A stretch of DNA of 64,000 bases, from NCBI RefSeq assembly GCF_022965805.1, contig NC_133115.1:30681321-30745320 (forward strand), written 5' to 3'. The translations under genes were made by a program, and so were the position numbers. The notes beneath the pieces were generated by a model. It had not been told where the DNA came from, did no database searches, and worked only from the letters and a program-made list of their open reading frames with translations. Shown here one piece after another: positions 35,487 to 45,481 of the stretch; position 1 is the stretch's first letter; every line of letters begins with the position of its first letter. Origin of the DNA: Primulina eburnea (taxonomy: Eukaryota > Streptophyta > Magnoliopsida > Lamiales > Gesneriaceae).

Positions 35487-36408
35487 TCAGCGGCTGAATT
35501 ATCGGCCTAGACGGCACGATAACAGTAGGTTTGAGGATTCTTTCCAACACCGAGCTTGGAGTTGGTGTTTGCATGTACAACGGATTTTCTTTCTTGCTGT
35601 TGCTACGAATTTTGATAGGCCCAAAATCCCCATTGTAATATCTGGCCTCCACTGCACTTGCACTTGTTTGAAAGGGCTGTCCATCCGCTTCTACGACCTC
35701 CACGTCATCCCCTTTCCAAAATAACAAAAGCTGGTGCATTGAGGATGGTATGCACTGGTTTGCATGGATCCAATCTCTGCCTAACAACGCTTGGAAGTTG
35801 GCGGAGGAGTTTACCACGAAAAATGCACATAAAGATGACATACTCCCCACAATAACATCAGCGGGGAATACCCCAATGGTTTTGGTAGTTTCCCCTGTAA
35901 ATGCAGCAACCGAAACTTCCGAAGGAATCAAGTCTTCTTCATTTTTGCCGAGACTTTTCAACATTCTTACCGGAAGAACATTCACAGCTGAGCCATTGTC
36001 AATCAAGACCCTAGACACTGGTTTCCCATTGACATGGGCCTTGATGTACAATGGCCTGATGTGCTTGGTCATGGCCGGTGTAGGCTTCTCAAGTATCACC
36101 TGTTGGGGCTTATTTGGGTGGCCCTGCTTGATAATCACTCTTGAACTCCCTTCAGGGAGTTTATTTGCATGCTCTTTCTTTTGCACTGATTCTTGGGACA
36201 TCAACTCCCCATCCTCTTCTTCCATCATCTTAAATCTCTGAGGTAGTATCACTACTCCTGTGGCACAATCCACAGTGATGTGAAACTCTCCAACGTAAAA
36301 ATTGATTGTTTTTTCTCTTTGATCGTCCTCCTCACTTAACAGATCGTCATCAGCGTCTACTAACTTATCCTCAGTAGCCGATCTTCCAAACTTGGATTTA
36401 CTCCCCAC
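35467..36408 (-). CDS. Retropepsin-like protease of the LTR element
   Basis: 313 codons in the frame that lies +1 to gag. The aspartic protease core is VLIDNGSAVNVLP (active-site Asp in D-N-G-S, where most retropepsins have D-S/T-G), followed by GRDWIHANQCIPSS and LLLFWKGDDVEVV. It would process the Gag polyprotein and act in the virus-like particle. The true N terminus is probably a continuation of gag rather than an independent start: similarity-like sequence extends upstream to the A-run at 36442-36449, and the first Met of this ORF is a GTG codon. The frame break there may be biological or a sequence error. Confidence 0.7.
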   Translation of the reverse strand: MGSKSKFGRSATEDKLVDADDDLLSEEDDQREKTINFYVGEFHITVDCATGVVILPQRFKMMEEEDGELMSQESVQKKEHANKLPEGSSRVIIKQGHPNKPQQVILEKPTPAMTKHIRPLYIKAHVNGKPVSRVLIDNGSAVNVLPVRMLKSLGKNEEDLIPSEVSVAAFTGETTKTIGVFPADVIVGSMSSLCAFFVVNSSANFQALLGRDWIHANQCIPSSMHQLLLFWKGDDVEVVEADGQPFQTSASAVEARYYNGDFGPIKIRSNSKKENPLYMQTPTPSSVLERILKPTVIVPSRPIIQPLIEEIDG

Positions 36409-36430
36409 CTGATCTCTGATGACTGGACTA

Positions 36431-38797
36431 TCAATTGTGGGTTTTTTTTCTCAATTTAGCTGACTCTTCTCTCCTTGCAATAGCTCTTTCTCTCAATAGC
36501 CGTCTCTTTTGAGTCCTAGTCGGTGGCCTAGGGAACGTTTTGTGTTGGGCCATCCTCCAAGACTCACTGAACTCCCCTCTAGCTGGAAGGACGTATCTGG
36601 GCCTTTCTCTCCTGCTCTCAATCATTTTTCCTTTTGATATTTCATCCACACGCCACTCTCTATCTTGGTCAGCTGACTTTTTGTTGATTTCCATCTGTCG
36701 CGGCTCTTCTCCATATGTATCTCTCTTGTTCGAGTATCTTTGGTATTGATTGCAAGATGACTCCCCTCTGAACCCTTGATTCTCATGCACTGGTCTCTCG
36801 AAGAAATGTTGGTTCCTCGGCCGATAGGCCGCGGATTCACCAATATTTCTAGGGAAATGCTGTTGAACTGTTCTTACTCGATCAGTACTATTCCTTCCAT
36901 TAGCTTCAAACAGTTGACCCTTTGGGATCCAACATTTCTTAATTATTAGGTCTTTCACTGCAAAGGATCGGCTTCTTTTCTCCTTGAGAAGATTCTTCAA
37001 ATCTGTCACATTCACATGAACAGAAGCTACTGGGAGAAAAGAATCATCATCCACTGCCATGGAATCATGTTTGTTAGGGAACTTCAAGATTCCATGGTTA
37101 ATTCTGTCCTGCAAAATATTTTTGAAAGCCCAACACAATTTAGTGGAATGATTATATGAGTCATGATACTTACAGTATTCTTGACTTTTCAAATCGTCTT
37201 TAGCAGGCATTTGATGATCGGGTGGAAAAGTGATGAATTTTTCTTTAACCAGAAAATCAAATATGTCGTCTGTCTTGGAAACATCAAATGTGTACTGCAT
37301 GTCCTTAGGAGGTTGGGTGGTGCTCTTCCTATCTGACTCTGTGGATTTTCTCTTGAGTAAAGGGACTATGCACGAGCCGTTCGATCGAATCTCGGCCAGG
37401 GCAATCTCTTCTACCTCTTGGTAATAAGAGCTCACTGTTGTTTTCTTCTTAGCCGACTCCTCTGTCAATAGTTCCTCGTACTCCCCAACCTTTGCTGCAA
37501 GTTCAAAAAAATCTCTGAATTCCATACCTTGAAACTTCTTCTGGAGCTCAGAGTCTAGCCCCTTTTGGGCTATTTTGACAAACTCAGTCTCTGGCAGAAA
37601 CACCTTGCACATGTTCTTTGTTTTCTTAAACCTATCAATGAACATATCAATTGTTTCTTCTTTCTTCTGAGACATCCTTGACAAATCAGCGATGCACACC
37701 TCATGCTCAGTTCGGTAAAACTGAGTATGGAATTTCTTCTCCATATCTCGCCAACTTAAGATTGAGTTTCGGGGAAGTGTGGCATACCACGAAAATGCTG
37801 TGCCAGTAAGGGTATTTGGGAACAATCTCAGCTTCAAATTAGTAAAGTTTTCCAAGTTTTCCAGCTCCCCACACCTTATAGTGAACCTTGCAATGTGTTC
37901 AAGGCTAGATTGACTATTTTCTCCAGAAAATAGGCTGAAATCTGGTACCTTGTAACCTTTGGGAAATGGATTGTTGACATCTACGTAGTCGGGGTATGGC
38001 TTGAGAAATTTTGGGCGGCCAATTTGTCTCAAGGCCGGCCCATATAGCTCTTGAATAGTTTCTCTCACCACATCATGATCGATCACTGCTGCATTTCTGT
38101 TGGGGAGCAGATGGTGATAATAGTTTGCCCCCCGAGTCTGAGCCCCTGTACTGTAACCAGCATTCCATCCTTGAAAACTTCCATCAACTCCCTGATAACC
38201 CAAGTGTGGTATATCATCATACATTCTTGGTTGATACAAAGGATTAGTAATCGCATGGACTTGGTTAACAGGTTGTTTCGAACTCCCCACTCCATCTGTA
38301 CGTGGATATGGCCGAACTCTTCCACCTAAAGTTTCCTCCCTGTTATGTGAAGGCGTGTACCTTTCTTCCTGTTGGTTTGGGGGTGCGAACTCTGGGCGGC
38401 GAGCATCGCCAGCCTTTGAATGTCCCACTCCCTGGTCGAGTTCAGTGAATTGATTACTTCCCTGGACTTGTTTGCTTCCTTGGTTCTCTTCTTTTTTATT
38501 TACATTCTGCTCTTTGTTGGCTGACTGGTTCGGTTTACCCAATACTGACTTTAAGCAATCAGACACAGCCTTGGACAATGCTTGTGATATTTCATCAATT
38601 TTCATCGCAATCAACTCTTCAACCAAACGGTTTGAAATATGAGCGTACACCTCTGGAACATTATTTGGATGCAAATCCAACTCCCTGGTCGGTTCTTCAG
38701 CAGCCGACTGTTCGGTCAGCGGAGCGTGAACCTCTTCCTTGCTTGGTTGAGACTCCCCATCTCCTGGATTGACGTTTTCTTTCCTTCTTGGCGGCAT
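36431..38797 (-). CDS. Gag protein of the LTR element
   Basis: 788 codons from ATG at 38797 (MPPRRKENVN), which lies 31 bp inside the 5' LTR; the open frame extends into the LTR but this is the first sensible Met. A low-complexity Gln/Glu-rich N-terminal region is followed by a retrotransposon gag domain at roughly residues 290-450 (FSLFSGENSQSSLEHIARF, LFPNTLTGTAFSWYATLP, FIDRFKKTKNMC). A Cys/His motif, YCKYHDSYNHSTKLCWAF, follows and is typical of plant gypsy Gag. The C terminus is Arg-rich and may bind RNA. The protein forms the particle in which reverse transcription occurs. It ends at TGA just after an 8-A run (minus strand). Confidence 0.85.
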   Translation of the reverse strand: MPPRRKENVNPGDGESQPSKEEVHAPLTEQSAAEEPTRELDLHPNNVPEVYAHISNRLVEELIAMKIDEISQALSKAVSDCLKSVLGKPNQSANKEQNVNKKEENQGSKQVQGSNQFTELDQGVGHSKAGDARRPEFAPPNQQEERYTPSHNREETLGGRVRPYPRTDGVGSSKQPVNQVHAITNPLYQPRMYDDIPHLGYQGVDGSFQGWNAGYSTGAQTRGANYYHHLLPNRNAAVIDHDVVRETIQELYGPALRQIGRPKFLKPYPDYVDVNNPFPKGYKVPDFSLFSGENSQSSLEHIARFTIRCGELENLENFTNLKLRLFPNTLTGTAFSWYATLPRNSILSWRDMEKKFHTQFYRTEHEVCIADLSRMSQKKEETIDMFIDRFKKTKNMCKVFLPETEFVKIAQKGLDSELQKKFQGMEFRDFFELAAKVGEYEELLTEESAKKKTTVSSYYQEVEEIALAEIRSNGSCIVPLLKRKSTESDRKSTTQPPKDMQYTFDVSKTDDIFDFLVKEKFITFPPDHQMPAKDDLKSQEYCKYHDSYNHSTKLCWAFKNILQDRINHGILKFPNKHDSMAVDDDSFLPVASVHVNVTDLKNLLKEKRSRSFAVKDLIIKKCWIPKGQLFEANGRNSTDRVRTVQQHFPRNIGESAAYRPRNQHFFERPVHENQGFRGESSCNQYQRYSNKRDTYGEEPRQMEINKKSADQDREWRVDEISKGKMIESRRERPRYVLPARGEFSESWRMAQHKTFPRPPTRTQKRRLLRERAIARREESAKLRKKTHN

Positions 38798-38828
38798 AGT
38801 GATGGTCCCACCGGGCGTGCCAAAAATA

Positions 38829-39436
38829 TGTTTGCACAATATTTGGTGTTGCGGGCGTGCCAGGTGCGAAAATGCACCGATTTGTGTAAAATGATAAAAA
38901 TCTAACTTCTAAAAATTCAAGCGACGTGAATTCTAAATTCGACCGTCAGTTATAGTCTCCTAAAACAAATGCAATGCCAAAATAAAGAAAACTATTGTGA
39001 ATCGATGCAAATAAACCTCCGACATGATTTTGAATTTACAAAACTGTAGGAATTCATCAAAACTTGAAAATATAATAACTTGTGCTGAAATCTAAAATGA
39101 GAAGACGCTAGAAATATACTGAAAAGCTTGAAAAACTATTGCTTGAAAATTGTAAATTTAGCAGAGAGTTTTTTTGCAGATTTTTGTCTGTGTAGAGTTG
39201 TGTGTGTGTTGTTTGCCGATTCCTCCATTTTCTTTACTGTGCGGTGCGGTTCCTTCCAATCTCCCATGACTCACGATCTTTTCCCATTTTCTCCAACGAT
39301 CTCCTTCTCTCTCCACGATCTCTTGGACGTTATCTGCTTATTTAAATACACTAATGGGCTTCTTCTTTTTCTCTATCAATTTAAATTTTTGGGCTTAGAC
39401 AATTAGTTGGGCTCAATTTAATTTTTGGTGCAAACA
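38829..39436 (-). repeat. 5' LTR of the gag-pro element
   Basis: 608 bp, differing from the 3' LTR at two transitions: an A/G difference near 39085 and a T/C difference near 39352. It carries the element's promoter; no strong TATA box was singled out. Confidence 0.95.
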
Positions 39437-39519
39437 AATTTATAACAATCAAATGAATAATATTCTTGTAAAATGTTATAAAAGAACATAAAATGATTAA
39501 TATAACAAAAAAATATTAT

Positions 39520-39800
39520 GAGCTGTCTTACATGTTAATTTTATGAGACAAATTTTTTATGTGATTCAATTCACGAAAAATATTATTTTTTAATATATGT
39601 ATGGGTCGGGTCGATCCATCTCATGGATATAACATGAGACTTACATTTGAGACGGTTTTATAGATTTATATATGTGAGACGAATCGACTTGATCCATATT
39701 TTAAATGAAAAATAATATTTTGACATAAACTTTTCATGAGTCGGTCGGATATAAAATTCATATAATAGAATCGAACTGTGAACTCTCATAAGATTTTTTT
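39520..39800. repeat. Two degraded GAGACGG-type copies
   Basis: Fragments such as TGAGACAAATTTTTTATGTG, CGAAAAATATTATTTTT, TTGAGACGGTTTTATAG and TATGTGAGACGAATC belong to the GAGACGG family but have lost clear ends. Confidence 0.45.
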
Positions 39801-40161
39801 ATTTCATCAAATTAGATTTTAAAATTTTGAATTGTTATATCTATACTTCTATACTATATTATTAAGTGTGAGGACATGATAATAACTACTTAGAGAGGAT
39901 ATCGACTTTTTTTCTTTCTAATTTTACCCTTATATGATACTAATATTACATTATTTTTGAATTTCAACACACACTTTTATTTTTATTTTTTTTTATTTCA
40001 ACCATTCAAATATCAATTTAATCCCTCCATAATTTGTCAAATTTCACTTTAGCCAATCGATAATGATAAAATAAATTATACACATACGTATTACGTGTAC
40101 TGAGTAACTGAATCCTATCTCAATTATTCGTAAAATAGATGATTTTAAGTTTGAACTTTAA

Positions 40162-40197
<36 letters not shown>

Positions 40198-40367
40198 CTA
40201 TTAAATAATACTCCGTGTATTGGCGGCAATTAACCATCGCGATCATTCAACTTGGCCCATAAATCATAATAATGACACTTGTTCTTTCTTTCCTTTAAAG
40301 AAGCAAAGAGACTCCTTTTATTCACTGCCATACAAATTAACGCACAACTCTGATATCATCAATATTC
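39801..40367. other. Upstream region of the AAA-ATPase
   Basis: AT-rich sequence with an (AAT)n run at about 40166-40192. It is expected to include the promoter of the ATPase gene. No motif is called. Confidence 0.35.
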
Positions 40368-41778
40368 ATGTTTCCACTAAAATTGTTGTTCATATTCTTC
40401 TCGATTCTATGCTCGATCTTTCTTCTTCGATTGTTCCTGCATCGGAGTGGTCTGATATACGCAGTAAGGAGATTTGCGGGCTGGTTCGAAGATCGGTTCC
40501 ATGTACACCAGCACTTGAAAGTTCCGGAGTTCAACGATTCCACCCACCAGGAGAACCAACTTTACCGACGGGTTTCTCTGTACGTCAATTCTTTGGCTTC
40601 CTTGGAAGATTCCGATTTCACCAATCTCTTCTCCGGGAAGAAGCCGAACGATATTGTTTTGTCGCTCGACGATGATCAGGTGATTTTCGATACTTTTCTC
40701 GGAGCCAGGGTTTCATGGCTCAACAGAGTCCAGAGGGATGCTGCGAACCAGGTGGTTACCAGGAGTTTTGTGCTGAAAATCAGGAGAAAGGATAAGCGCA
40801 GAGTTCTAAAACCTTATCTGCAGCAGATTCATGCGGTTTCTGATGATATCGAGCAGCGGAGGAAGGAATTGAAGATCTATAATAACTGTGGAGGTAGGTG
40901 GAAATCTGTTCCGTTCAATCATCCCGCTAGTTTTGATTCGATGGTTATGGATTCGGATTTGAAAAGCAAGATACGGTATGATTTGGAGACGTTTCTCAAG
41001 TCCAAGCAGTATTACCATAAGATAGGCCGCGTTTGGAGGCGCAACTATCTCCTGTGCGGTCCTTCCGGCACCGGAAATCCAGTTTCATAGCTGCTGTAGC
41101 GAATTTGCTGGGTTACGACGTGTTTAACGTCCATTTGTCACAGGTGCGGGATGATGCTGATCTGAATATGCTTCTGTTACATACTACGTGTAAATCTCTG
41201 ATCGTGATCGAACACTTGGATCGTTACTTTTCGGAGAAGTCGAAGGTCTCGTCGTCTGGTTTCCTGAATTTTATGGATGGGATATCGAATTTTCAAGATG
41301 AGAGGATCATGATTTTCACCATGAATACCAAAGAGGGGATTGATTCCAACTTGTTGAGGCCTGGAAGAATCGACGTCTGCATCCATTTCCCGATGTGCGA
41401 CTTTAATTCTTTCAAAGATTTAGCGTGTAATTATTTAGGAGTCAAAGAACACAAACTGTTCCCCCAAGTGGAGGAGATTTTCCAGAGCGGCGCCACCATG
41501 AGCCGGCGGAGATCGGCGAGTTGATGCTGGCGAACAGGAACTCTCCGAGCCGCGCGTTGAAGTCGGTTATCACAGCCTTGAAAACGGCATCATCACCGGC
41601 GGAGCTGACTTATGCTTCGGAAGATGGTGGTGCCGCCGCTCACTGGAAGGAGACCGTGCCTAAAGAGTTTCGGAAGTTGTACGGTTTTCTAAGGATGAAA
41701 AGCTGCAAGAAACCTGGATCGTTTGATCACGACGATGCCGATATGATCGAACGGCGAACAGTTATTTTGAATGAATAA
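40368..41778 (+). pseudogene. BCS1-like AAA-ATPase (At2g46620 type), two frame breaks
   Basis: An intronless gene of the plant ASD/BCS1-like AAA-ATPase family. The first 240 codons carry an N-terminal membrane segment (LLFIFFSILCSIFLLRLFL), the ASD domain (KVPEFNDSTHQENQLYRRV, EDSDFTNLFSGKKPNDIVL) and reach the Walker A motif GPSGTG (231-236). There the frame breaks, with AAA at 41075-41077 where the in-frame motif would need one more A. The second segment (41078 to about 41502) carries SFIAAVANLLGYDV, a Walker B-like LIVIEHLDRYF and the sensor/arginine-finger region NSNLLRPGRIDVCIHFP. A second break lies at the CC at 41503-41504, and the third segment runs to the stop at 41778. Walker B reads E-H-L-D where the family has E-D-[LI]-D. 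Either a recent pseudogene or homopolymer errors in a real gene of about 470 residues; such proteins are membrane-anchored ATPases with roles in stress and seed development. Confidence 0.8.
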
Positions 41779-42159
41779 TTACATTATTTCATAAGCATTA
41801 TAGTGAATTTATTTATAGACATATAAATAATTATTTCTCCCATTAACCAAATGAATCGGAAACTTGAGAATTTTTTTTTGTAATCCTAATTAAATCTTAT
41901 TATTTTACTATCTTATTATAGCATGACTCTTTAATTAACTGTCTTCAAATAAATAATAAAATTTGAGTTAATTCTCAACAAAATTAAAACTATTAGGCAA
42001 ACTAATCATTTTATACGATTTTATCTTTTTAGCCATTAGATTAGATGTTTTTTTATTTATTAAATAACAATCACTTTCTGTCATTTGATTTTTTTGTCTA
42101 CGAAAATATCATTGTCTTTGTAAAATAATAAATTGAGCCTTTTTTTCTCCTTTCATCGT

Positions 42160-42223
<64 letters not shown>

Positions 42224-42960
42224 GAATTTGTTACCCTATACACCAGGTGTGCAAGGTATCATGAGCACCGTCTACGTGGCGGTGCATGATTGATCAGTCT
42301 TTTTTTAAAAAAACAAAACAAAAAATTTTGGTAGTTGTGGGCGTGCCACGTAGACAGACGCTCATAGATGTGCAGAAAAAAGAATGTACAGAGTATGATT
42401 GCTCTATATTATATATTTATTTAAAGAAAGAAGATGAGCGGTCAATAATTAATATAGCAAGTGTGGAGGTAGTTAGTTGGCAACAGATTGGAACTCGGAG
42501 GGAGCCAGAAAGAAAGACCCTACACTACATTTTGGTGATTCATAAATCACTCTTTCTTTGGAATAAATATATATATATATAAATATCTGTAGATAGATGA
42601 TTATTAAATGTGATAGATATTTTATTTGGGTCATCAATGAAAAAATATTATTTTTTTATGCTAAGAATATTAATTTTTATTGTGAATATCAGTGAGGTTT
42701 ACTCATCTCACAGATAAAAATTCGTGAGTACATTTCACAAGAAATATATTTTAAAACAATAGTCACACGCTAAATCACACATGTATATATTGTGTGTTTG
42801 AGTAGAATTCTTGATTTCGATAAAAAAAAATTGATTCATCGAGCCACCTAACTGTATTCATTCACAAGTCACTTAAAAGTCACGACACACAATTCAAAAA
42901 TAATCATAATACACAAAAACATGTTAGGATGACTAATTGTTCTTCTAATATCAATGTCTT
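41779..42960. other. Intergenic with (TA)n and MITE-like remnants
   Basis: Contains a TA-rich microsatellite at 42161-42220. An inverted pair GTCTACGTGGC (about 42270) and GCCACGTAGAC (about 42345) may be the ends or arms of a small foldback element. A partial GAGACGG copy lies at about 42612-42741 (GTCATCAATGAAAAA, GTGAATATCAGTGAGG, TTCGTGAGTACATTTCAC). Confidence 0.5.
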
Positions 42961-43142
42961 GAGTAAGTTTATTGTGAGACGGTCTTACAAATCTTTATAT
43001 ATGAGATGGATCAATTCTACCGATATTCATAATAAAAAGTAATAGTCTTAGCATAAAAAATAATATTTTTTCATGGATGACCCAAATAAGAGATCCGTCT
43101 TACAAATACGATTCGTGAGACCGTCTCACACAAGTTTTTGTC
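42961..43142. repeat. GAGACGG palindromic MITE (well preserved)
   Basis: Left TTGTGAGACGGTCTTACAAATC and right GTGAGACCGTCTCACACAAG. The interior ATATTCATAATAAAAAGTAA and TTTTTCATGGATGACCC is near-identical to the copy at 8153. Confidence 0.8.
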
Positions 43143-44157
43143 CAGTGTCTTATATTAACGACGACATATTTCAAGACATAAATGTAATAAGAACTCCCAC
43201 CAACTGAAAAGGGGGGAAATTTTGTGTTGGAAATAAAATACATGACTGAAAGAAACACCACACACGCAGGTGTAAATGCTGAAATCAAGTTGATGTTCCA
43301 TTTCACTCGAGTTAAATGTGCCATTTTTGTATGTTATTTGTAAAATGGGACAATTTTCTTACATTTAAATAACGTAATATAGTCATACTCATACATGCCT
43401 ACTTAGGTCATCTATATTATATTGTAAAGCAAGAAACCTTCGGCCCGATAATTTTCTTACCCAAAAACACTTTTTTATTAGAAAAATTTAGTAAAATAAA
43501 ACTCTGAAAATAATATAATTATATTTTCTGTTTGATAATATTGTACATACTAAATTATAGAGTTTATCTTTCTAAATTATTGAGATATTTGATAAGCTCA
43601 AATGTGATATATTATTTAAAATAATTTATTTTTTAATAAAACTCTTGTTTCTATCTTTTAGGATAATATTCAATGAATAAACTCTAGAGCAATGAAACTT
43701 ATAAACAATAAAAAATAGATGTTGAAGGATCTATTTGATGAAAAAGATCTTTTAAGACCCCCGAAGGAGATCAAGACAATCACGTACAACACATAATCAC
43801 TGTATTGATTACAATGGTGTTTATCAAAGAAGAGTTTGGCTTCACAAACGTTGTATACGTAGTTTTGGTTATTTGGTTTAATAAGTGTTTTGGATTTACT
43901 TTCTATTCACTTTGTGAAGAGAGTTAGTTTTTTCTTTATTCACTAGTATCGATTTTGTGAACCGACAAGTTTTCTAGTGAATATTTTTTCCCAAGGCAAC
44001 ACACTTGTGTGTACATTTGTACATGATTAATTCTGTCTTATTTTATTTATCAAAGTTTAATTATTTGATAAATTATATTATTCCGCTGCATGTTATTTAA
44101 GGTGTTACACACTGCACATACATCTATCATTGATTCACCAAATATCTATCGATTTAG
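43143..44157. other. Intergenic, possible retroelement relic
   Basis: AT-rich. The part at about 43680-44110, with CCCAAGGCAACACACTTGTGTG and TTATTCCGCTGCATGTTA, resembles the end of a copia-type LTR. No inverted ends or target duplication could be identified. Confidence 0.25.
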
Positions 44158-44698
44158 CAAGGTTCTAAAAAGCGTGAAGTGGGCCAAAGCGCGGATGTCG
44201 AGCTTCAAGCTTTTAAAGCTTGAGCGAGGTAATACAGGCTTAAGATTGATTTTTTTTTATTTTAGTGTAATTGTAATTATCTCAAACCAATAAATAATCA
44301 AAATAAAACATAAAATGATAAATTTAAGTCTGATGCATTAATTCTCATTTTAAAAAGTAAAAAATCTCAAAATTGCAATATTTATTTGTTTTGCAACTAG
44401 ACCACAAAAAAATGCTAAATATTTGTCAAATCATTATAAGACATGCTTAATCATAATTAAAATTAAAAAATAAACATTTAACTCATAAACCTAATTTATT
44501 ATTTTAAATAAAAGACATACCTTCAAAATAAAAATTTAAAAATAAATAGATGCGATTAGTTGTGCTTAAACACACTTAATTAAACGTCTTAATTACGCTT
44601 AATTCGGTAAACTACAGTTTAATCGCTTTTTTCCTCTTTTCTCCTAAGTGGAGCATGTTTGTCGAACTTCAGGCTTAAGCGGGCTTCTTAGAACACTG
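44158..44698. mobile_element. hAT-like miniature transposon (541 bp)
   Basis: The left end CAAGGTTCTAAAAAGC and the reverse complement of the right end, CAGTGTTCTAAGAAGC, are inverted repeats with a few mismatches; CAGTG is typical for hAT ends. The flanks CGATTTAG and TTATTTAA match at 5 of 8 positions, so the target duplication is decayed. Subterminal AGCGTGAAGTGGGCC and GGCTTAAGCGGGC words are present on both sides. No transposase is encoded. Confidence 0.55.
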
Positions 44699-45478
44699 TT
44701 ATTTAAAACTTTTATGTCAAACAACTCTTTCTAACTTAAATACAAAATTAAACAGAAAAATATTTTCATATAATTACACTTTATATGAACCTTTTCTACA
44801 TGTAAAATTAGAATCTTACTAAATTTACAAACTTTAATGTATACACATATTCTCCATATTTTGAGATATTTATTATTTGTATTACCGAATAAATCACCAA
44901 TTTGTTAGAAATTTAAGCCTAACGAATTTAAATTAAGTGCGGAGAACTCGAACGAAATAAAATGAGAAAAATGTCCACAAAGCGAGAAGGCTCATCACCC
45001 AAAAAGACGTCTGGGCATATCCTGAGAAGCACGAGAGAGGCTAGGGTGCCTAGGCAACCAGTGGCTGTTTCACGGATTAGTACGAGTTTTTATGAAACAA
45101 TGTATTCAAATAAATGGTGGTAATATTACAAAAAAAAAAAAAAAACGGAGATTTGTAACTGAATTTGAGACCGACAGTAATTTCGGTCTCAAACGAAGTT
45201 AGTAATATCGGTCTTTAAATTTATTTTCATCATGTTTATAATTAAAATTATTTTGTACCTCGATTTTTAATTCTACTCACTAATTGGGAGACCAAATTTT
45301 ATTAAGGTCTCTAATTTTGAGACCGGTAATATTACAAATCTAATCTTTTCAATAGTAAACACTATAACACGTTTCAATTACTCTATCAAGAGAAATAATT
45401 ATTGTATTACAAAAAATATTTTCTCAATAATTACGCTATTTGCAATCCCAAATAATCGAATACATGACTCAAGATTTG
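44699..45478. other. Intergenic with a decayed foldback repeat
   Basis: From about 45118 to 45340, GGTAATATTACAAA flanks repeated GAGACC/GGTCTC words on both sides, suggesting a small decayed inverted-repeat element. No gene is present. Confidence 0.35.
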
Positions 45479-45481
45479 ATA

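Larger units (their letters stand above)
32012..39436 (-). mobile_element. Non-autonomous gag-pro LTR retrotransposon
   Basis: A complete 7,425-bp element on the minus strand. It has two 608-bp LTRs (32012-32619 and 38829-39436) that differ at two positions, and a perfect 5-bp target duplication AATTT (32007-32011 and 39437-39441). The LTRs begin TGTTTGCAC and end GTGCAAACA. Just inside the 5' LTR (plus coordinate below 38826) the minus strand reads TGGCACGCCCGGTGGGACC, a primer-binding-site-like sequence, and the 3' LTR is preceded by GCGGGGGGCAT, a short polypurine tract. The order is LTR, gag, protease, an RT-proximal linker, non-coding tandem repeats, LTR. Reverse transcriptase, RNase H and integrase are absent, so it must be mobilised in trans. 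The gag and protease types point to Ty3/gypsy. Confidence 0.92.

Noticed and set aside
35750..36241. 163-codon plus-strand ORF
   Set aside because: Antisense shadow of the protease region of the LTR element.
40220..40675. 151-codon ORF starting at 40220
   Set aside because: It overlaps the AAA-ATPase start in another frame; the ATPase frame from 40368 has clear family similarity.
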